NCBI GenBank assembly: GCA_963995525.1
Contig: OZ023213.1
Coordinates: 37,153,275 to 37,217,274 of the forward strand
DNA length: 64,000 nucleotides
Direction of reading: 5' to 3'
Source: Escarpia spicata
Taxonomy: Eukaryota > Annelida > Polychaeta > Sabellida > Siboglinidae
Below, piece after piece: positions 47,129 through 57,509 of the stretch. The position numbers and the translations under genes were made by a program. The notes beneath the pieces were generated by a model. The model ran no database searches. It was not told the DNA's origin and saw only the letters and a list, made by a program, of their open reading frames with translations. Position 1 is the stretch's first letter; each line of letters opens with the position of its first letter.

Positions 47129-47532
47129 ATGCCAGCGCACGCGCCTTTTCTCTTCATTCGCATCATATCCGAGTTAGTGAAGAGAGACATCCTCTGCATA
47201 CAGACACTGAACAGATACAAGAGCACCAATCTGACGAGAGACATCATCAACAAGGCCTAGCCGATCTCCTGTGTGCACTGAGCGAGTGTGCCTACAACAT
47301 ATTGAAGGAGAACATTCCCTTGACCGTCGTACGGAGGCCACGTTTGAGTAAGTACAAAACGAAATTGTGGGTGTTGGGACGAAGAGGTTTGCAAGCGGCC
47401 TGCAGACGTCTCATCTTGCTTCAGATTAACCAGGTGGGCGAGGGACAGACCAGAGGTTTCCTGTCAGCTTTGTTAGCACAGTTGGCAGTTGCGATCTTTC
47501 TTCCCTTGCTCAAAGAGGTGCTTCTCACGTAG
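47129..47532 (+). pseudogene. Small basic Polinton protein (core/pX-like type)
   Basis: From the ATG at 47129 the frame reads MPAHAPFLFIRIISELVKRD and TRDIINKA before TAG at 47258-47260. One base on, the frame continues LADLLCALSECAYNILKENI, PLTVVRRPRLSKYKTKL and VLGRRGLQAACRRLILLQ, then the hydrophobic end GFLSALLAQLAVAIFLPLLK. Arg/Lys-rich with a hydrophobic C terminus, this is the layout of a conserved small Polinton protein of unknown role. It may be a DNA-condensing core protein, but this is inference. A one-base shift splits it. Confidence 0.6.
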
Positions 47533-47538
47533 AAGACG

Positions 47539-48237
47539 ATGGAACACACACGGAAGATGGCCTTGGTAGATCCACGACTGTTGGATAGTCTTCGCTCAAC
47601 ACCACCGACGGATACCCTAGGACAGAAGGTGCAGGTCCTCGACGGCGAGATGAAGGTCATACTCGAAAGACGCGATCTCACCGACGGGGACAAGGTCGTC
47701 ATGTATAACCAAGTTTTGTCAAGGTACAATGCGTTGGCCGATAAACGCAAGCAAGAATCTGTACGTGTGTTTGCGGTGAAAGGTTCGCCAGTGGTTACGG
47801 CGGTGGCGGCGGCGCTAACGGCGACTGGAGCGCCGGCCCCACCCGAGGCGTGGGCGGGAGGTACAGAAGTTGACAGCGCTTCCAAGGTGTTACACACAAA
47901 AGCCAGACGACTTATGGAGCGTCTCAAACGAGACGTCGCGTGGAGAATCCAGGGAGAGCTCATTCCAAAGGAGTACTGGTACCCGGACGTAATGTGGTGG
48001 ATATCGACGTGATGGCAGGCGTTTGCGCGACAACTCGGCGACGTAAATCTACTCATGGAGTTCCTAGGCAACGAGGCCAGGAAAGTACACATTCAACAAG
48101 CACAAAAGCAGAGTGCAGTAGCATCGGCAGCAGCCACACGTTCATGGTCGGCCGGTAGAGCAAGACGAGCGCATCATTGGACACCCCTCTCGCGTCGACG
48201 AATGGAACAGTCTATACCCACCCTACCGTCGGAATGA
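47539..48237 (+). pseudogene. Conserved Polinton structural-type protein (PY-like), one stop
   Basis: ATG at 47539 (MEHTRKMALVDPRLLDSL). Residues 30-65 (QVLDGEMKVILERRDLTDGD, KVVMYNQVLSRYNALADKR) are a helical, charged segment, the most conserved block. Ala/Pro-rich linker, then basic KARRLMERLKRDVAWRI. Stop at 48010-48012, after which WQAFARQLGDVNLLMEFLGN and a basic tail continue in the same or the next frame. It appears beside the integrase in Polintons and its function is unknown. A diverged fragment lies at 9218-9512. Confidence 0.7.
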
Positions 48238-48319
48238 CGAAAGGGGGGCCGAATGAGAGAGTCTTTAGAGGAGGACCATCACGAAGCGATAACATGATGA
48301 CCACCATTGACCAACGGAA

Positions 48320-49430
48320 CAATTGGCGTTGCCTCTACGCGGCTATCGCTTACGCCGGACATCACATCGTGGCCGGGATTACCATCGACTAGCTCATTCG
48401 TCTACCACTATTGTTCACTTCAACAACAACAAACAGTTTCACAGGGTTTACTTCGACCCCGACAAGATAGAGAGTTACGGGGGAATCGAGTCTGCGACGC
48501 GCCGCCTTCAGACCTATCGAGCGAGTTCCGAGGAAAGTCGTCGAACAATGACTATTGGAACAGAACGCCTATACCCTACACAAACCGGTGAAATTTCGTT
48601 TCAAGCCAAGTGGCGTTGTTTTGAGAGGACGGAACCAACAGTGGCAGGCCGATCTCGTCGACGTATCCAGTCTGAAAAGAGACAATGACGGTGCGACCTT
48701 TCCACTCACGGTGATCGACGTCTTCTCGAAAGACTCCCGGTGCGTTCCGCTGAAGAACAAGTCGCCGACTGGAAAGTCAGTTCATCGACTATCGACCGCT
48801 GATTTTTGTAGACGAATAAAGGTCTCGAATTCCTCAACCGCAGCTTTCGGGGTGTATTGGAAAATTACGGTATCCATCACTTCTGCACGTACAACGAGGA
48901 GACCAACGCGAGCGTCGTGGTACGGTTTAATCGCACGTTAAAGACGCATATGGGGCGATACCTGACGAAACATGAGACTTTGCGATACATCGATATCCTT
49001 CAGGATCTGGTACGTTCGTAAACCGACACCCGCACCGCACCATCGGTAAGCTTCCGTCGCGGGTACATGCGTCGAATCAGGAAAAGGTATGGCAGCATTT
49101 TTAGGGTGGCCAGCGCGGAAAGGACGTACCCAACTACCATGTGACGGATTGTGCGCGTATTAGCAAGGTCAAGAGAACTGGACAGAGGAAATCTTCACGA
49201 TACGCGAGGTGCATCCATGTGATTCACCTGTCTATCGTTTGATGGACGATCTCGGAGAGATACTGGACGAAACCTTCTACAAACCGGATTTGCAGAAGGT
49301 GACGGTACCAGACGATAAACAACACCCTGAGATATCGATAGTGGAGCGACGCAAGGTAGGCAAACGAAGGGAGGTGTTGGTGAAATTGGTTCGGATACCC
49401 TTCTAAATTCAACAGCTGGATTGATGCTTA
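48320..49430 (+). pseudogene. Retroviral-type integrase with C-terminal chromodomain-like tail, catalytic residues lost
   Basis: N-terminal pieces to 48550, then VLRGRNQQWQADLVDVSSLK with the first catalytic Asp (QADLVD). From 48812, in another frame, TNKGLEFLNRSFRGVLENYG follows (Asn at 48815-48817 where Asp is expected). HHFCTYNEETNASVVVRFNR comes next, with Val at 48920-48922 in place of Glu. Spacing between the two is about 35 residues, as in DDE integrases. LQDLVRS ends at TAA. After 49200 REVHPCDSPVYRLMDDLGE and ISIVERRKVGKRREVLVKL form an SH3/chromodomain-type end. Both late catalytic residues and several frames are lost. Confidence 0.8.
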
Positions 49431-49488
49431 GCCCCTATTCGGCAATAAATTATAGCCACGCGTCCGACAAGCTTTCATTTGGCCACCC

Positions 49489-49773
49489 ATGAAGGACGAG
49501 ACTACAAAAGAGTTTGTCTCCGTTGCCGATAGCTACGACGTCGACGACCAGCAGAACGAGAGGACTCCATGGCACATCTTCGGCCCCACGTGTCCCAAAG
49601 AAGAAATCGTGTTTCTGTGTCAGGTCGTCGTCTTGTACACGGTCATCGTGTTCAGAATCTACAATCTGTCGATCGGTCACGGGAATTCCAAAAAGTGGAC
49701 GGCCTTGTTGAGCACATCGTTTGGTTACCTGCTGCCCAATCCGGTGTTGTGGCAACAGCGTTGTGATATCTAG
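49489..49773 (+). CDS. Small Polinton membrane protein, intact frame
   Basis: Open from ATG at 49489 (MKDETTKEFVSVADSYDVDD) for 94 codons to TAG. Acidic N terminus, then PTCPKEEIVFLCQVVVLYTV and VIVFRIYNL as one TM helix, and SKKWTALLSTSFGYLLPNP as a second hydrophobic region. It matches a conserved, unnamed Polinton membrane protein from memory. This is the only large-element gene that stays open, perhaps just because it is short. Confidence 0.55.
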   Translation: MKDETTKEFVSVADSYDVDDQQNERTPWHIFGPTCPKEEIVFLCQVVVLYTVIVFRIYNLSIGHGNSKKWTALLSTSFGYLLPNPVLWQQRCDI

Positions 49774-50620
49774 CTGAAGTTGTTTAGTAATACTTCCATG
49801 CATAAGCACCCCGACAACACGCACTCACTACACCACGACGCTACCGCAACGTCTCTACTTGTCGGGGCGGTGGGAATGCGGACTGGTGGAGGTACCGTAC
49901 CCACACAGTTGGTACAACGTGAGAGAGGAGGACGCTTGGTTCGGTATTGGGTTTTATTGACAAAGTCATGGTGGTCATTACGACGAGAACCACGATCGAG
50001 GCCGGGTATTATCAAGGACCCACCAAACTCGTTAAAGCGATAAACGAAGTACTAGTGCGTGCCTTGCCTGCTACCGTTGTGCACTTGAACTACAGCGCCA
50101 CCACGCACAATATCACGTTGACGATTCTGTGGAATGCCATCGTCGTCGGAAAGATGCTTTACATCATTCTAGGCTTTCACGACAACATGCTTCTTTGACC
50201 GATTGACGACACCGAGGTGAGTGAGGTCGTCACAGAAGGCGAAACCATGGTGGACATGTCACGAGGATTTGAGTCGCTCTACATCTAAACGGATCTCGTG
50301 GAACCTCGAACCGTTGACGACAACCTCGTGCCACTGTTGCGCATCGTCCTACTGAGCGGTAGCCTTGGCAACATCGTGTCGATGACCTTTGAAAAACTCA
50401 GTACGTACCCATGCTCTGCAAAGAGTTTGGTACGATCGAGATCGATATAAGAGACGACACCGGACAATGCGTGTCATTCGAATGCCGTAAGGTGACGGTG
50501 ATTCTTCATTTCCGATGACGACGGACGGCACTGTTCTAGAGATTAATTACGACGATTACTACGCTCGTGAAGGAATGTTGTAGGTGCCCGATAACAACGA
50601 GGACACTGAGTAGGAAGTCT
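49774..50620 (+). pseudogene. Penton-like minor capsid protein, broken
   Basis: Spread over two frames: LFSNTSMHKHPDNTHSL, then LPQRLYLSGRWECGLVEVPY and HSWYNVREEDAWFG, then TIEAGYYQGPTKLVKAINEV, VVHLNYSATTHNITLTILWN and MLYIILGFHD. It ends with DMSRGFESLYI, a stop at 50286-50288, TDLVEPRTVDDNLVPLLRIV. The G-x-W-E-x-G-L-x-E-hydrophobic-x-Y-P/H block and the Y-Y-x-x-P-x-x-hydrophobic block are typical of the single-jelly-roll Polinton vertex protein. Several stops and shifts. Confidence 0.65.
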
Positions 50621-50645
50621 CTTCGAAAGTCTACTGTGTAGTGTC

Positions 50646-51167
50646 ATGCCGCTTGTCATGAGAGGTGCCGTGACATTGGGAAAGAGAGTGTTGACAACCG
50701 TAGCGCGAATAGCCGATAACGTCTTGTCGGTTCAGAACATAAAACGGCCGCCACACGTCGCATCTGCCAGTAGGGACATGTTGAGCGACCTCTTGACACC
50801 AGGCGTGCAACCATGTAAGCGTATATCACGCGCGCCCGCCACGAAACGAGCCACTACAGCGGAAGACAGAAGAAGACACGCACGTCGCGGAAACGTGAGG
50901 TCGATATATATTCGACGATGTATTCCGTGCAGACCGATAAAATTTATAATACCCGGATCGGGAGACGATTACCTGGACCTCGCTAGCACAATGCTACACG
51001 TTCAGGGGAAGGTGACCCGTGCCGACGGAGCCGACCTCGAAGCCGCTGATCCTGTGAGTCCTGTGAATAACTGTCTCCATTCGATGTTCATTCAGGTGGA
51101 CGTCTACCTGAACGGAACGCTCTTGACCACGGTACCAACAAGTACCCGTACCGCGCCTAGATGCTGA
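50646..51167 (+). pseudogene. PW-like small protein fused to the start of the major capsid protein
   Basis: ATG at 50646 gives a basic Polinton small protein (MRGAVTLGKRVLTTVARIAD, NVLSVQNIKRPPHV, APATKRATTAEDRRRHARRG). Near residue 95 it turns into capsid sequence: PIKFIIPGSGDDYLDLAS, TMLHVQGKVTRADGADLEA and MFIQVDVYLNGTLLTTVP. In Polintons these are two genes. Here the end of one and the start of the other were removed and the frame happens to stay open for 173 codons to TAG. Confidence 0.65.
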
Positions 51168-52058
51168 ATTACGGGGACGATGCCAAGGAGAAACAACTGG
51201 CGAGTCAGATGTTGCACAAGGACATGAGCAAATGCATGAAAACCGTCAAAATAGCCTTTAGAGATGCAGCCAACATTTCGCGTGGTTGACATGATGGGTC
51301 GTCTCCACTTGGCCCTGTTCCTCCAGGATAACTTCCTCATCAACTGGGTAGAGGTCAAGAACCTTCCGGTGAGCAGCAAGGATACGTTCTTGCTCATTGC
51401 CGGCGGAGCCAACCCGGACTACAAGATCAAGTTCGTCAACGCCACATTGTTCGTCAAGAAGACCACACGCAATCCGAACGTGCTGATGGCACACATCGAA
51501 GCCCTCGACCAAGTATCCGATGCGTCCTGTGGACTGCAAGGTCTACTCCATATCCATGGGAACCCGCTCGAACATGTAAGAGAATCTGTTCGTTGGTACT
51601 CTTACCAAACGTCTGTTGCAGTGCTGCATCGATTACGATGCTTACGACGGGATCTACGCCACAAGAAGTCCGTTCCACGCCAAGAACAACCACATCAACT
51701 TCCTCGCCGTGTACGTGGACGGATGGTAGGTACCCTCCAAACCTTTCCAACCAAATTTCGACGACGACCTCTTCGTCAGGTGCTACCGCAACCTGTTCAC
51801 CTCGACCGGTAAGGTGTGGCAGGATTAAGGGAACGCGCCGACTTCCGACACGGCAACACCTTCTTCGGCTTGGATCATACCCCCGACGCATTATATGATG
51901 CCTGCATCCATCTGATACAAAGGGGCAACATGCGCGATTCATTTCCGCGTTGGGCAGACGACCACTGTGAAGGTCGTTGCCTATGGCGAGATCGAAACCG
52001 TGCTGGAGATCGACAAGAGTCGCAACGTCATCTACGACTTTTGATGGAGACCCTGTAG
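50930..52058 (+). pseudogene. Major capsid protein (double jelly roll), broken
   Basis: Starts inside the fused frame (N-terminal jelly roll: FIIPGSGDDYLDLASTMLHV). Continues at 51200-51500 as NYGDDAKEKQLASQMLHKDM, RVVDMMGRLHLALFLQDNFL and KDTFLLIAGGANPDYKIKF, VNATLFVKKTTRNPNVL. Later pieces include QENLFVGTLTKRLLQCCIDY, NHINFLAVYVDGW and KVWQD. The end is FRHGNTFFGLDHTPDALYDA and HLIQRGNMRDSF, close to stop 52056-52058. The protein forms the pseudo-hexameric capsomers. Frameshifts at about 51165, 51280, 51560 and 51800. Confidence 0.8.
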
Positions 52059-52520
52059 ATTGAACGTCTACTCGTCCTGGACCCACACACAGAGGCCATC
52101 GTTCGCGCTATCGTACCCAAAGACAGACTACTCGAGAGAACGATAGACACTTTCCCGGCCGCCATCGCTACAAACCGGGCGAACGTGAGAAAGCGCTGTA
52201 CGGCAACGAACACTGTGAGTACTTCTGCTCGTACGCCGCGGCACATCGAGTTCCGGAGATTCACGGATAAACAATTGTGTAGAGTGGACTTATAGATCCA
52301 AGATACTTCAGAGTCCTCTTTCTAACGCTTGCGGACAATACTGTGTCGCTTATCTCATGCCTCGCTCTCGCAGCTTTCCGCTGAAAGATTTCGTGAACTG
52401 TTTCGGCACTGATCTGGTAGCAAACGATTGTCGTGTATTTGATTGGCTTAAAAATGAGATAAGGTGTGTGTTTCAGCACTATGTTTACTTTCGCTACTTT
52501 TTCGCCATTGGCAACTAGGT
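52056..52520 (+). pseudogene. Adenain-like cysteine protease, broken
   Basis: ERLLVLDPHTEAIVRAIVPK and LLERTIDTFPAAIATN, then a disrupted area where the catalytic His is expected, then HIEFRRFTDKQL. In another frame LQSPLSNACGQYCVAYLMP carries the cysteine in the S-x-x-C-G-x-Y-C block of adenovirus-type maturation proteases, and the end DFVNCFGTDLVAND follows. The enzyme would process capsid precursors. The His region cannot be read in any frame. Confidence 0.6.
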
Positions 52521-52619
52521 CATCATCGGACCGATGACATGGTTGACATATCATGCATATACCGTGTTTCTTTAACAAGTAGGTATCATCATCGTCTTCA
52601 TTGTTCGAGCCTATGGCGC

Positions 52620-52800
52620 GGTGATCAGACACACGTAAGCTCACGACCTCTGCCGCGGTGTTAGTCGCCAGTAAGACGTACCGTACAAGTCAATGATGTG
52701 GTCGTAATGACCCGTAAGTTCACAACCGCTGGCGAGGTTATAAAAACCCGAAAGTCATGTGACATCATACACTTGTCTTCAGTTAATAAAATATTGTTTC
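52620..52800. promoter_or_regulatory. Duplicated ~75 bp unit and TATA-like site near the Polinton right end
   Basis: CGTAAGCTCACGACCTCTGC at about 52635 and CGTAAGTTCACAACCGCTGG at about 52711 head two copies of a short unit ending GGTGTTAGTC and GGTTATAAAA. GGTTATAAAAACCCG reads as TATA on plus. The element end lies in or just after this area; its TIR is not recognisable. Confidence 0.35.
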
Positions 52801-52901
52801 GTGCATGATATCATACACGCGTGAATATACTAACATGTATGCAAATCATTATACGCTTGTATCTTTAGTAAGTAAAATACGTAAATAATCATTAATCCAA
52901 T

Positions 52902-53201
52902 AACCACGTTTCTTGGCATCTAACCAACATAGAAACAAGGTTTTAGTGTCTATTCCATTTTTTTAGTGTCAAGGAATTCATCTCTGCCACATTCCATATA
53001 ATCAGATGAACACCATATTGGAATTCAAGATGGCCGCCATGGAAATATATTAACCACGTTGCTCAGCTTCTAAGCAACATAGAAACATGTTCTTGGTGTC
53101 TAAGCCATCATTTTCAGGGTTAAGGAATCAATTTTCGCCATATGCCGTATCCTCAGATGACCGCCATATTGAAATTCAAAATGACCGACGTACAATTTTT
53201 T
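52902..53201. repeat. Two tandem ~150 bp units
   Basis: AACCACGTTTCTTGGCATCT at 52902 and AACCACGTTGCTCAGCTTCT at 53052 head two copies. Each carries CAACATAGAAACA, a TTGTCAAGGAAT/GGTTAAGGAAT word, ATCAGATGA and CCATATTGGAATTCAAGATGG or its variant. Related GGCGGCCATCTTGGA words occur at 61087 and 38352. Confidence 0.7.
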
Positions 53202-53479
53202 TAATTTTATAGCCATGTTATTTACAAAAAATGCTTAATCTAGATATGCCGTGGATATCCATATATATGGCTATTAAATGATTATCATGATTCTTATGTG
53301 TTTAAAAATTGACTATAATCATACACGTGTTAAAATAACAGTCGTATTTTACTCATCGCATACAGTATAAGCTATCGTATAGACAGAACGCCACATGCTC
53401 CATTGCAGTTACATAACTAGGTGCATTGCAGACTAGACGACCGGCATTTACACATGCCTTTATACCCCTTCTTGCACCC

Positions 53480-55650
53480 TCAGTGCACTAGCTTATAGCA
53501 TGACATTGATGCTTCTGGTAGGTCAGTCCAGAATGGTTTCCATCCTGTTTCATTTGGACTCCAACCCCATTGTCCAGGATTTGGCAGGTGGGGAGCTGGT
53601 ACAAGAGCTTGTGATCATACATATCCGGCCTGGTACACAGCCCATCTGACATGCTGCAACAAGGCATCTTTGGTTGGCGGGGCATTCTCAATGGTACGGG
53701 ATCCCTGGGCGAAGAGGTGCTTTATTGCCTCGTACACCTTACTAATTGTAAACGTCCTGCTGTACATGACGACGATGAACCTCTCGATCTCATATGGAGT
53801 AGGTGGGTCAACTTATTCCGGTTGTGATGTGAGTGTGAGGAAGGCATCTGTTACAGACGGACATGCCGTCCATGCCAACCATGCCGACTTCTTCCCTCGG
53901 TCGAGGACTCATGAGACAATGTCACACCTGCCCTTGGCATGAAACCGCATTAATGCTCTAGATTTCAACACACATAATTTGTTTGCAATAGCATGAATTG
54001 CAATATGACGAAAGTGAGTACCAACGCCGAAGTTGACCCACAGTTCATCAATCCCAAGAGCATTGAAATGGCCTACCAACAAAACAACCACATCTGTATC
54101 CACTGTCCGGATGGCCACTTTGGAAAGTCCTTGTTTCACGCAATGTGCCGCATGGAGTAGCATACGCGTGTCCGCCTCCTCGTGTTTGCATGGCTAACAG
54201 TTCTCTGTGTCTCCAATGTCATTCTGGCTTGCGGCTGTCACAAGTCAGTCAGCTTTTGTGCTGATGAGTGTCTTTCCACCGGCATCGTATGACCTCATAC
54301 ATTCTCACAAATAACGAAATAGCTCAATTTTGTTCTGCTCAATTCTCAGGAAACTCACCCAGTCTGCTGGAATAGGGGTTCCTGCAAGAACTCTCTGCCG
54401 TTGTGTTGTTCTGTTATGCACTCGACGTTCCCTTGTTGATTGTTTGAGACTGCCACCAACATAACTATCCCATACAAAGTCGACCCTACTGACAGTTGCT
54501 AGCTGGAAGGTAATATATGGAATAAATATTTGCTGAGCATAATCATCAAATGTCCGACTAGCCCCTGGCCTGAGCACGTGTATGATGGCAGCACCATCCA
54601 AGGCCTTTGCATCGACATCTGGAGCATTCCCTGATGAGGAATCAAATTTTTTTAGGCATTCTAGTAAGTCAGATTTCGATCCATGTCGGAGTTGTTCCAT
54701 ATCAGAAATAGACGGAGGACACGCCTGGTTTTCGTGTTGAAAGAAACGGTCCAGGTCTCCTTGTCTGCATTGGCAAGCTATGTAGAGTCTTGGTTGCGGT
54801 TTGTCTTCTGTGGTGCAAAGGCAATTTTTTTTTCGAGATAATATCACTGAGTGGGTGTGCCTTTTAGTATGTCCCCCACGTAGCTTTTACATTGTCTTTT
54901 TTCGATATTCGCAGCTGTGTAAACAGTTTGCACCACGTCTTTGTTGCGCATTGCTGCCATATGTGCAAACCGGCTACTGTCACCTGGTGTGCATACACGG
55001 TTTTTGTGACATGTGTTGCAGACAACATTGTATCTGCACGACCAGATGTGGTAATTCAGGCTTCTAGCAGTGATGTGGTTCAATCACTTTCCCGCAGTCA
55101 ATCCCCTAGTAACGTGAGAAAATTAATATATATATGCAAGCCGCCCATCATGGCCACGAATTTGTCCTCTCCGTGGGTTTCGACCCGGTACCATTGTACC
55201 TGTTTTGCGATCGCACACTGCAGCAATCATAGGGACATCAGCTTCGAGGACTCCACCTTTGACAGGAGCAACTGGTTCCTTGGTCTTAGCAACAGGCGGC
55301 ATCGTGGTATAGCTGGGATTTCGATTGACAACAGCAGGATCCAATCTTATTCCACCACGGTTCTCCACGTGCGTCTCTGTTGTAGGGGACTACATCAACG
55401 AAATCGCTGTGCCACGAAGTGAGTCGTGAGATGTCCTTGCGTTAGTATTGTGGTCAATGTTCTCCAGAGCACCACAAGTAAAAACGCCAGCTTTGAGCTT
55501 AGGAGAACACACAACTTGTCCCGCGTGGTTGCGGGCACATACAGTGTTTTCCAAGTCAGTGGAGACGTTCATTAACCTGTCATATGACACACACAGTCCC
55601 AAGTTAAACAAGGTGTCTATTAGTCCCGCTTTCTTGTTTTGGCATGAATG
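53480..55650 (-). pseudogene. Multidomain PIN/XPG-like family, most complete copy, broken
   Basis: Minus-strand pieces in family order: MFNLGLCVSYDRLMNVSTDL, CGALENIDHNTNARTSHDSL (55611-55390); PSYTTMPPVAK (55368-55123); the central domain is deleted. Then PRLYIACQCRQGDLDRFFQH and ENQACPPSISDMEQLRHGSK (from 54790), FDDYAQQIFIPYITFQLATV and RVDFVWDSYVGGSLKQSTR to 54305. MLLHAAHCVKQGLSKVAIRT and VDTDVVVLLVGHF (54163-54060) carry the acidic PIN-like strand. VNFGVGTHFRHIAIHAIANK and RGKKSAWLAWTACPSVTDAF follow, and a C-terminal GWSPNETGWKPFWTDLPEAS block to 53480. Role unknown; the PIN reading is inference. Confidence 0.6.
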
Positions 55651-55734
55651 AGCATACTAAGGTACATCGGCAAAGGAGCTTCGCTTTTTTTGTGTCGGAT
55701 ACCAACTGATGCACGAGATCTGTTTCCTGTACTG

Positions 55735-57245
55735 AATAATAATAATAATAATAAGATAACTTCTATTGCGCCTAAATCCTTGGAAACCAAGCTCAGAGGC
55801 GCATCAAAACAAAAGGGTTGGTCAATCTCAAAGTCCATAAGTAGTTTTCCAGTTGTCAACAGATGGGTCAAGGCGCTAGGGAGCTAAGGTGGATAAGCAA
55901 GGTTGTAAAGATACGTTTTTAAATGACGACGGAATTTTGTAATATTTTCAACTGATCTAACACTAAGAGGAAGCATATTCCAAAGAGTTGGTGCAGCAAC
56001 AGAAAAAGCCCTAGTTCCAATGTTAGTGTTGGCTCTAGGAACAAAAAGTAGGTCAGAACTAGATGATCGAAGCTGGATAGATTTTCTTACAGGAGTAAGC
56101 AATAAATGCAAATAAGATGGTTGCTTATTGGACAGTGCCTGATATGTAATGGTACAGATCTTAAAAAGTATACGATATCGTACAGGAAGCCAATGTAAAG
56201 ACTTCAAAAGTGGCACAGAGCGAGAAAAACGAGGAGATCTTGTAACTACTCTTGCTAGACAATTTTGGACACGCTGAAGTTTTGTGATATCCTTGCTAGC
56301 GATATTATAAAGGAGGGAATTGCAATAGTCAATTCTGCTGCTAACAAGCGCTGTTGCAATAGTCTTAGCAACAGAAAATGACATATACCGGCGAATACGG
56401 CGAAGATCACGAATATGATAAAAACAGCAGCGACATGTTTGAGATATATGTTGTCGGAAATTGAAGTTTCTATCAAAGATTACTCCTAGATTACGCACCG
56501 AGGTTGCTGGCGTGATGTACTGATTCAAAATACGCGTAGGGAAAAAACCATCCAGTTTACAACGCTGCATTCGAGTACCAATAATGATCAATTCAGTTTT
56601 ATTTGCATTTAATTTCAACTTGCTGTCAGTCATCCAATGGAAGATATCTTGAAGGCAATCACTAAGTTGGTTAAGGGAGCGATTTGTATCCGGGGTAGCC
56701 AACGAAATGTAAATCTGAGTGTCATCAGCATAAAGATGATGATCTAAGTTATGTTTTTGTATAACAGAGCTTAGTGGCGTGGTGTAAAGAGTAAAAAGCA
56801 AAGGCCCAAGAACAGAACCCTGGGGAACACCAAATAAAGCCGGCAGTGCAGCTGAAAAGCAGTTCCCAATCTTTATAGTTTGGTATCTATCAGTTAGATA
56901 CGAAGAAAACCAGCTTAGAGCTGTGCCAGATATGCCGTACCACTTTAATAGGCGTTCAATGAGAATGCTGTGATCAATCGTGTCAAACGCGGCAGAGAGA
57001 TCTAACAACAGTACCTCTGACAAGGCAATTGCGATATGTTGTTTTGTTGTGTTTGCATGACTCTGGTTTTCAATGTTTGAACCCTCAAGAATCATTCGAA
57101 CTAGTGCATTAAGAGATTGGGAAACAACATCGCGTTCACAGCCATGTTCAAATATAAACTCAAACTTGTTTTTGTCAAATATATAATTTCGTAGCCCAGA
57201 CTTTAATCCGAGATCGCAATTGTACAACTGCATAGGGCCAGGCAC
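55735..57245 (-). mobile_element. L2-type LINE, 5' truncated, with intact 453-codon RT frame
   Basis: The minus-strand frame 57245-55887 carries RT motifs LLLDLSAAFDTIDHSILIER (motif A Asp), GVPQGSVLGPLLFTLYTTPL, HHLYADDTQIYIS (YADD intact), KLKLNANKTELIIIGT and VRNLGVIFDRNFNFRQHI. The C-terminal domain has LHWLPVRYRILFKICTITYQ and FSVAAPTLWNMLPLSVRSVE. It ends in a short 3' UTR and (TTA)n tail at 55735-55755. The first ~90 codons do not resemble RT fingers, so the start is artificial. The endonuclease is missing, so the copy cannot move on its own, but the RT frame looks young. Confidence 0.8.
55887..57245 (-). CDS. L2 reverse transcriptase, open but N-terminally incomplete
   Basis: Open frame of 453 codons ending TYLYNLAYPP and TAA/TAG at about 55887. 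All palm motifs look complete. An insertion in an earlier element may have supplied the N-terminal ~90 codons (MPGPMQLYNCDLGLKSGLRN). The frame has no stops, unlike all the other LINEs here, so this is the youngest LINE in the window. Confidence 0.7.
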
Positions 57246-57509
57246 TGTATGTTATGAGCCTGTCTAAATTATGCTACATTAATACATGCATAATTATAAC
57301 GAACGAAATTATCTGTTCAGTGATACAGTCTTTATCTAACATACTGAATACAAAACACAAATAGGACTATGTTATGGTAGAATATAACGTGATGACATAT
57401 AAACAGAATATTGTTAATGTCAAACTTAAATGTTCATTGCTTAATGTTCATGTGACCACGACGCCGCATGACGATCGATCACTAAATATTACATCCCTCT
57501 TTTCATAGG

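Larger units (their letters stand above)
41998..52800 (+). mobile_element. Polinton/Maverick element, nearly complete gene set, inactivated
   Basis: All genes run left to right: zinc finger, PolB, a tiny membrane frame, packaging ATPase, a small basic protein, a conserved structural protein, integrase, a small membrane protein, penton, PW-like plus major capsid fusion, and protease. This combination is diagnostic of Polintons, virus-like transposons that replicate with a protein-primed polymerase and integrate with a retroviral-type integrase. Every large gene has stops or frameshifts. I could not find the terminal inverted repeats; the left end is cut against another pseudogene at 41995. Confidence 0.85.

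Noticed and set aside
47421..48092. 223-codon minus frame
   Set aside because: Antisense to the conserved Polinton gene at 47539, whose homology at 9218 is in the plus frame.
54801..55422. Plus frames of 88 and 176 codons
   Set aside because: Antisense to the PIN-like family copy; the family blocks read on the minus strand.
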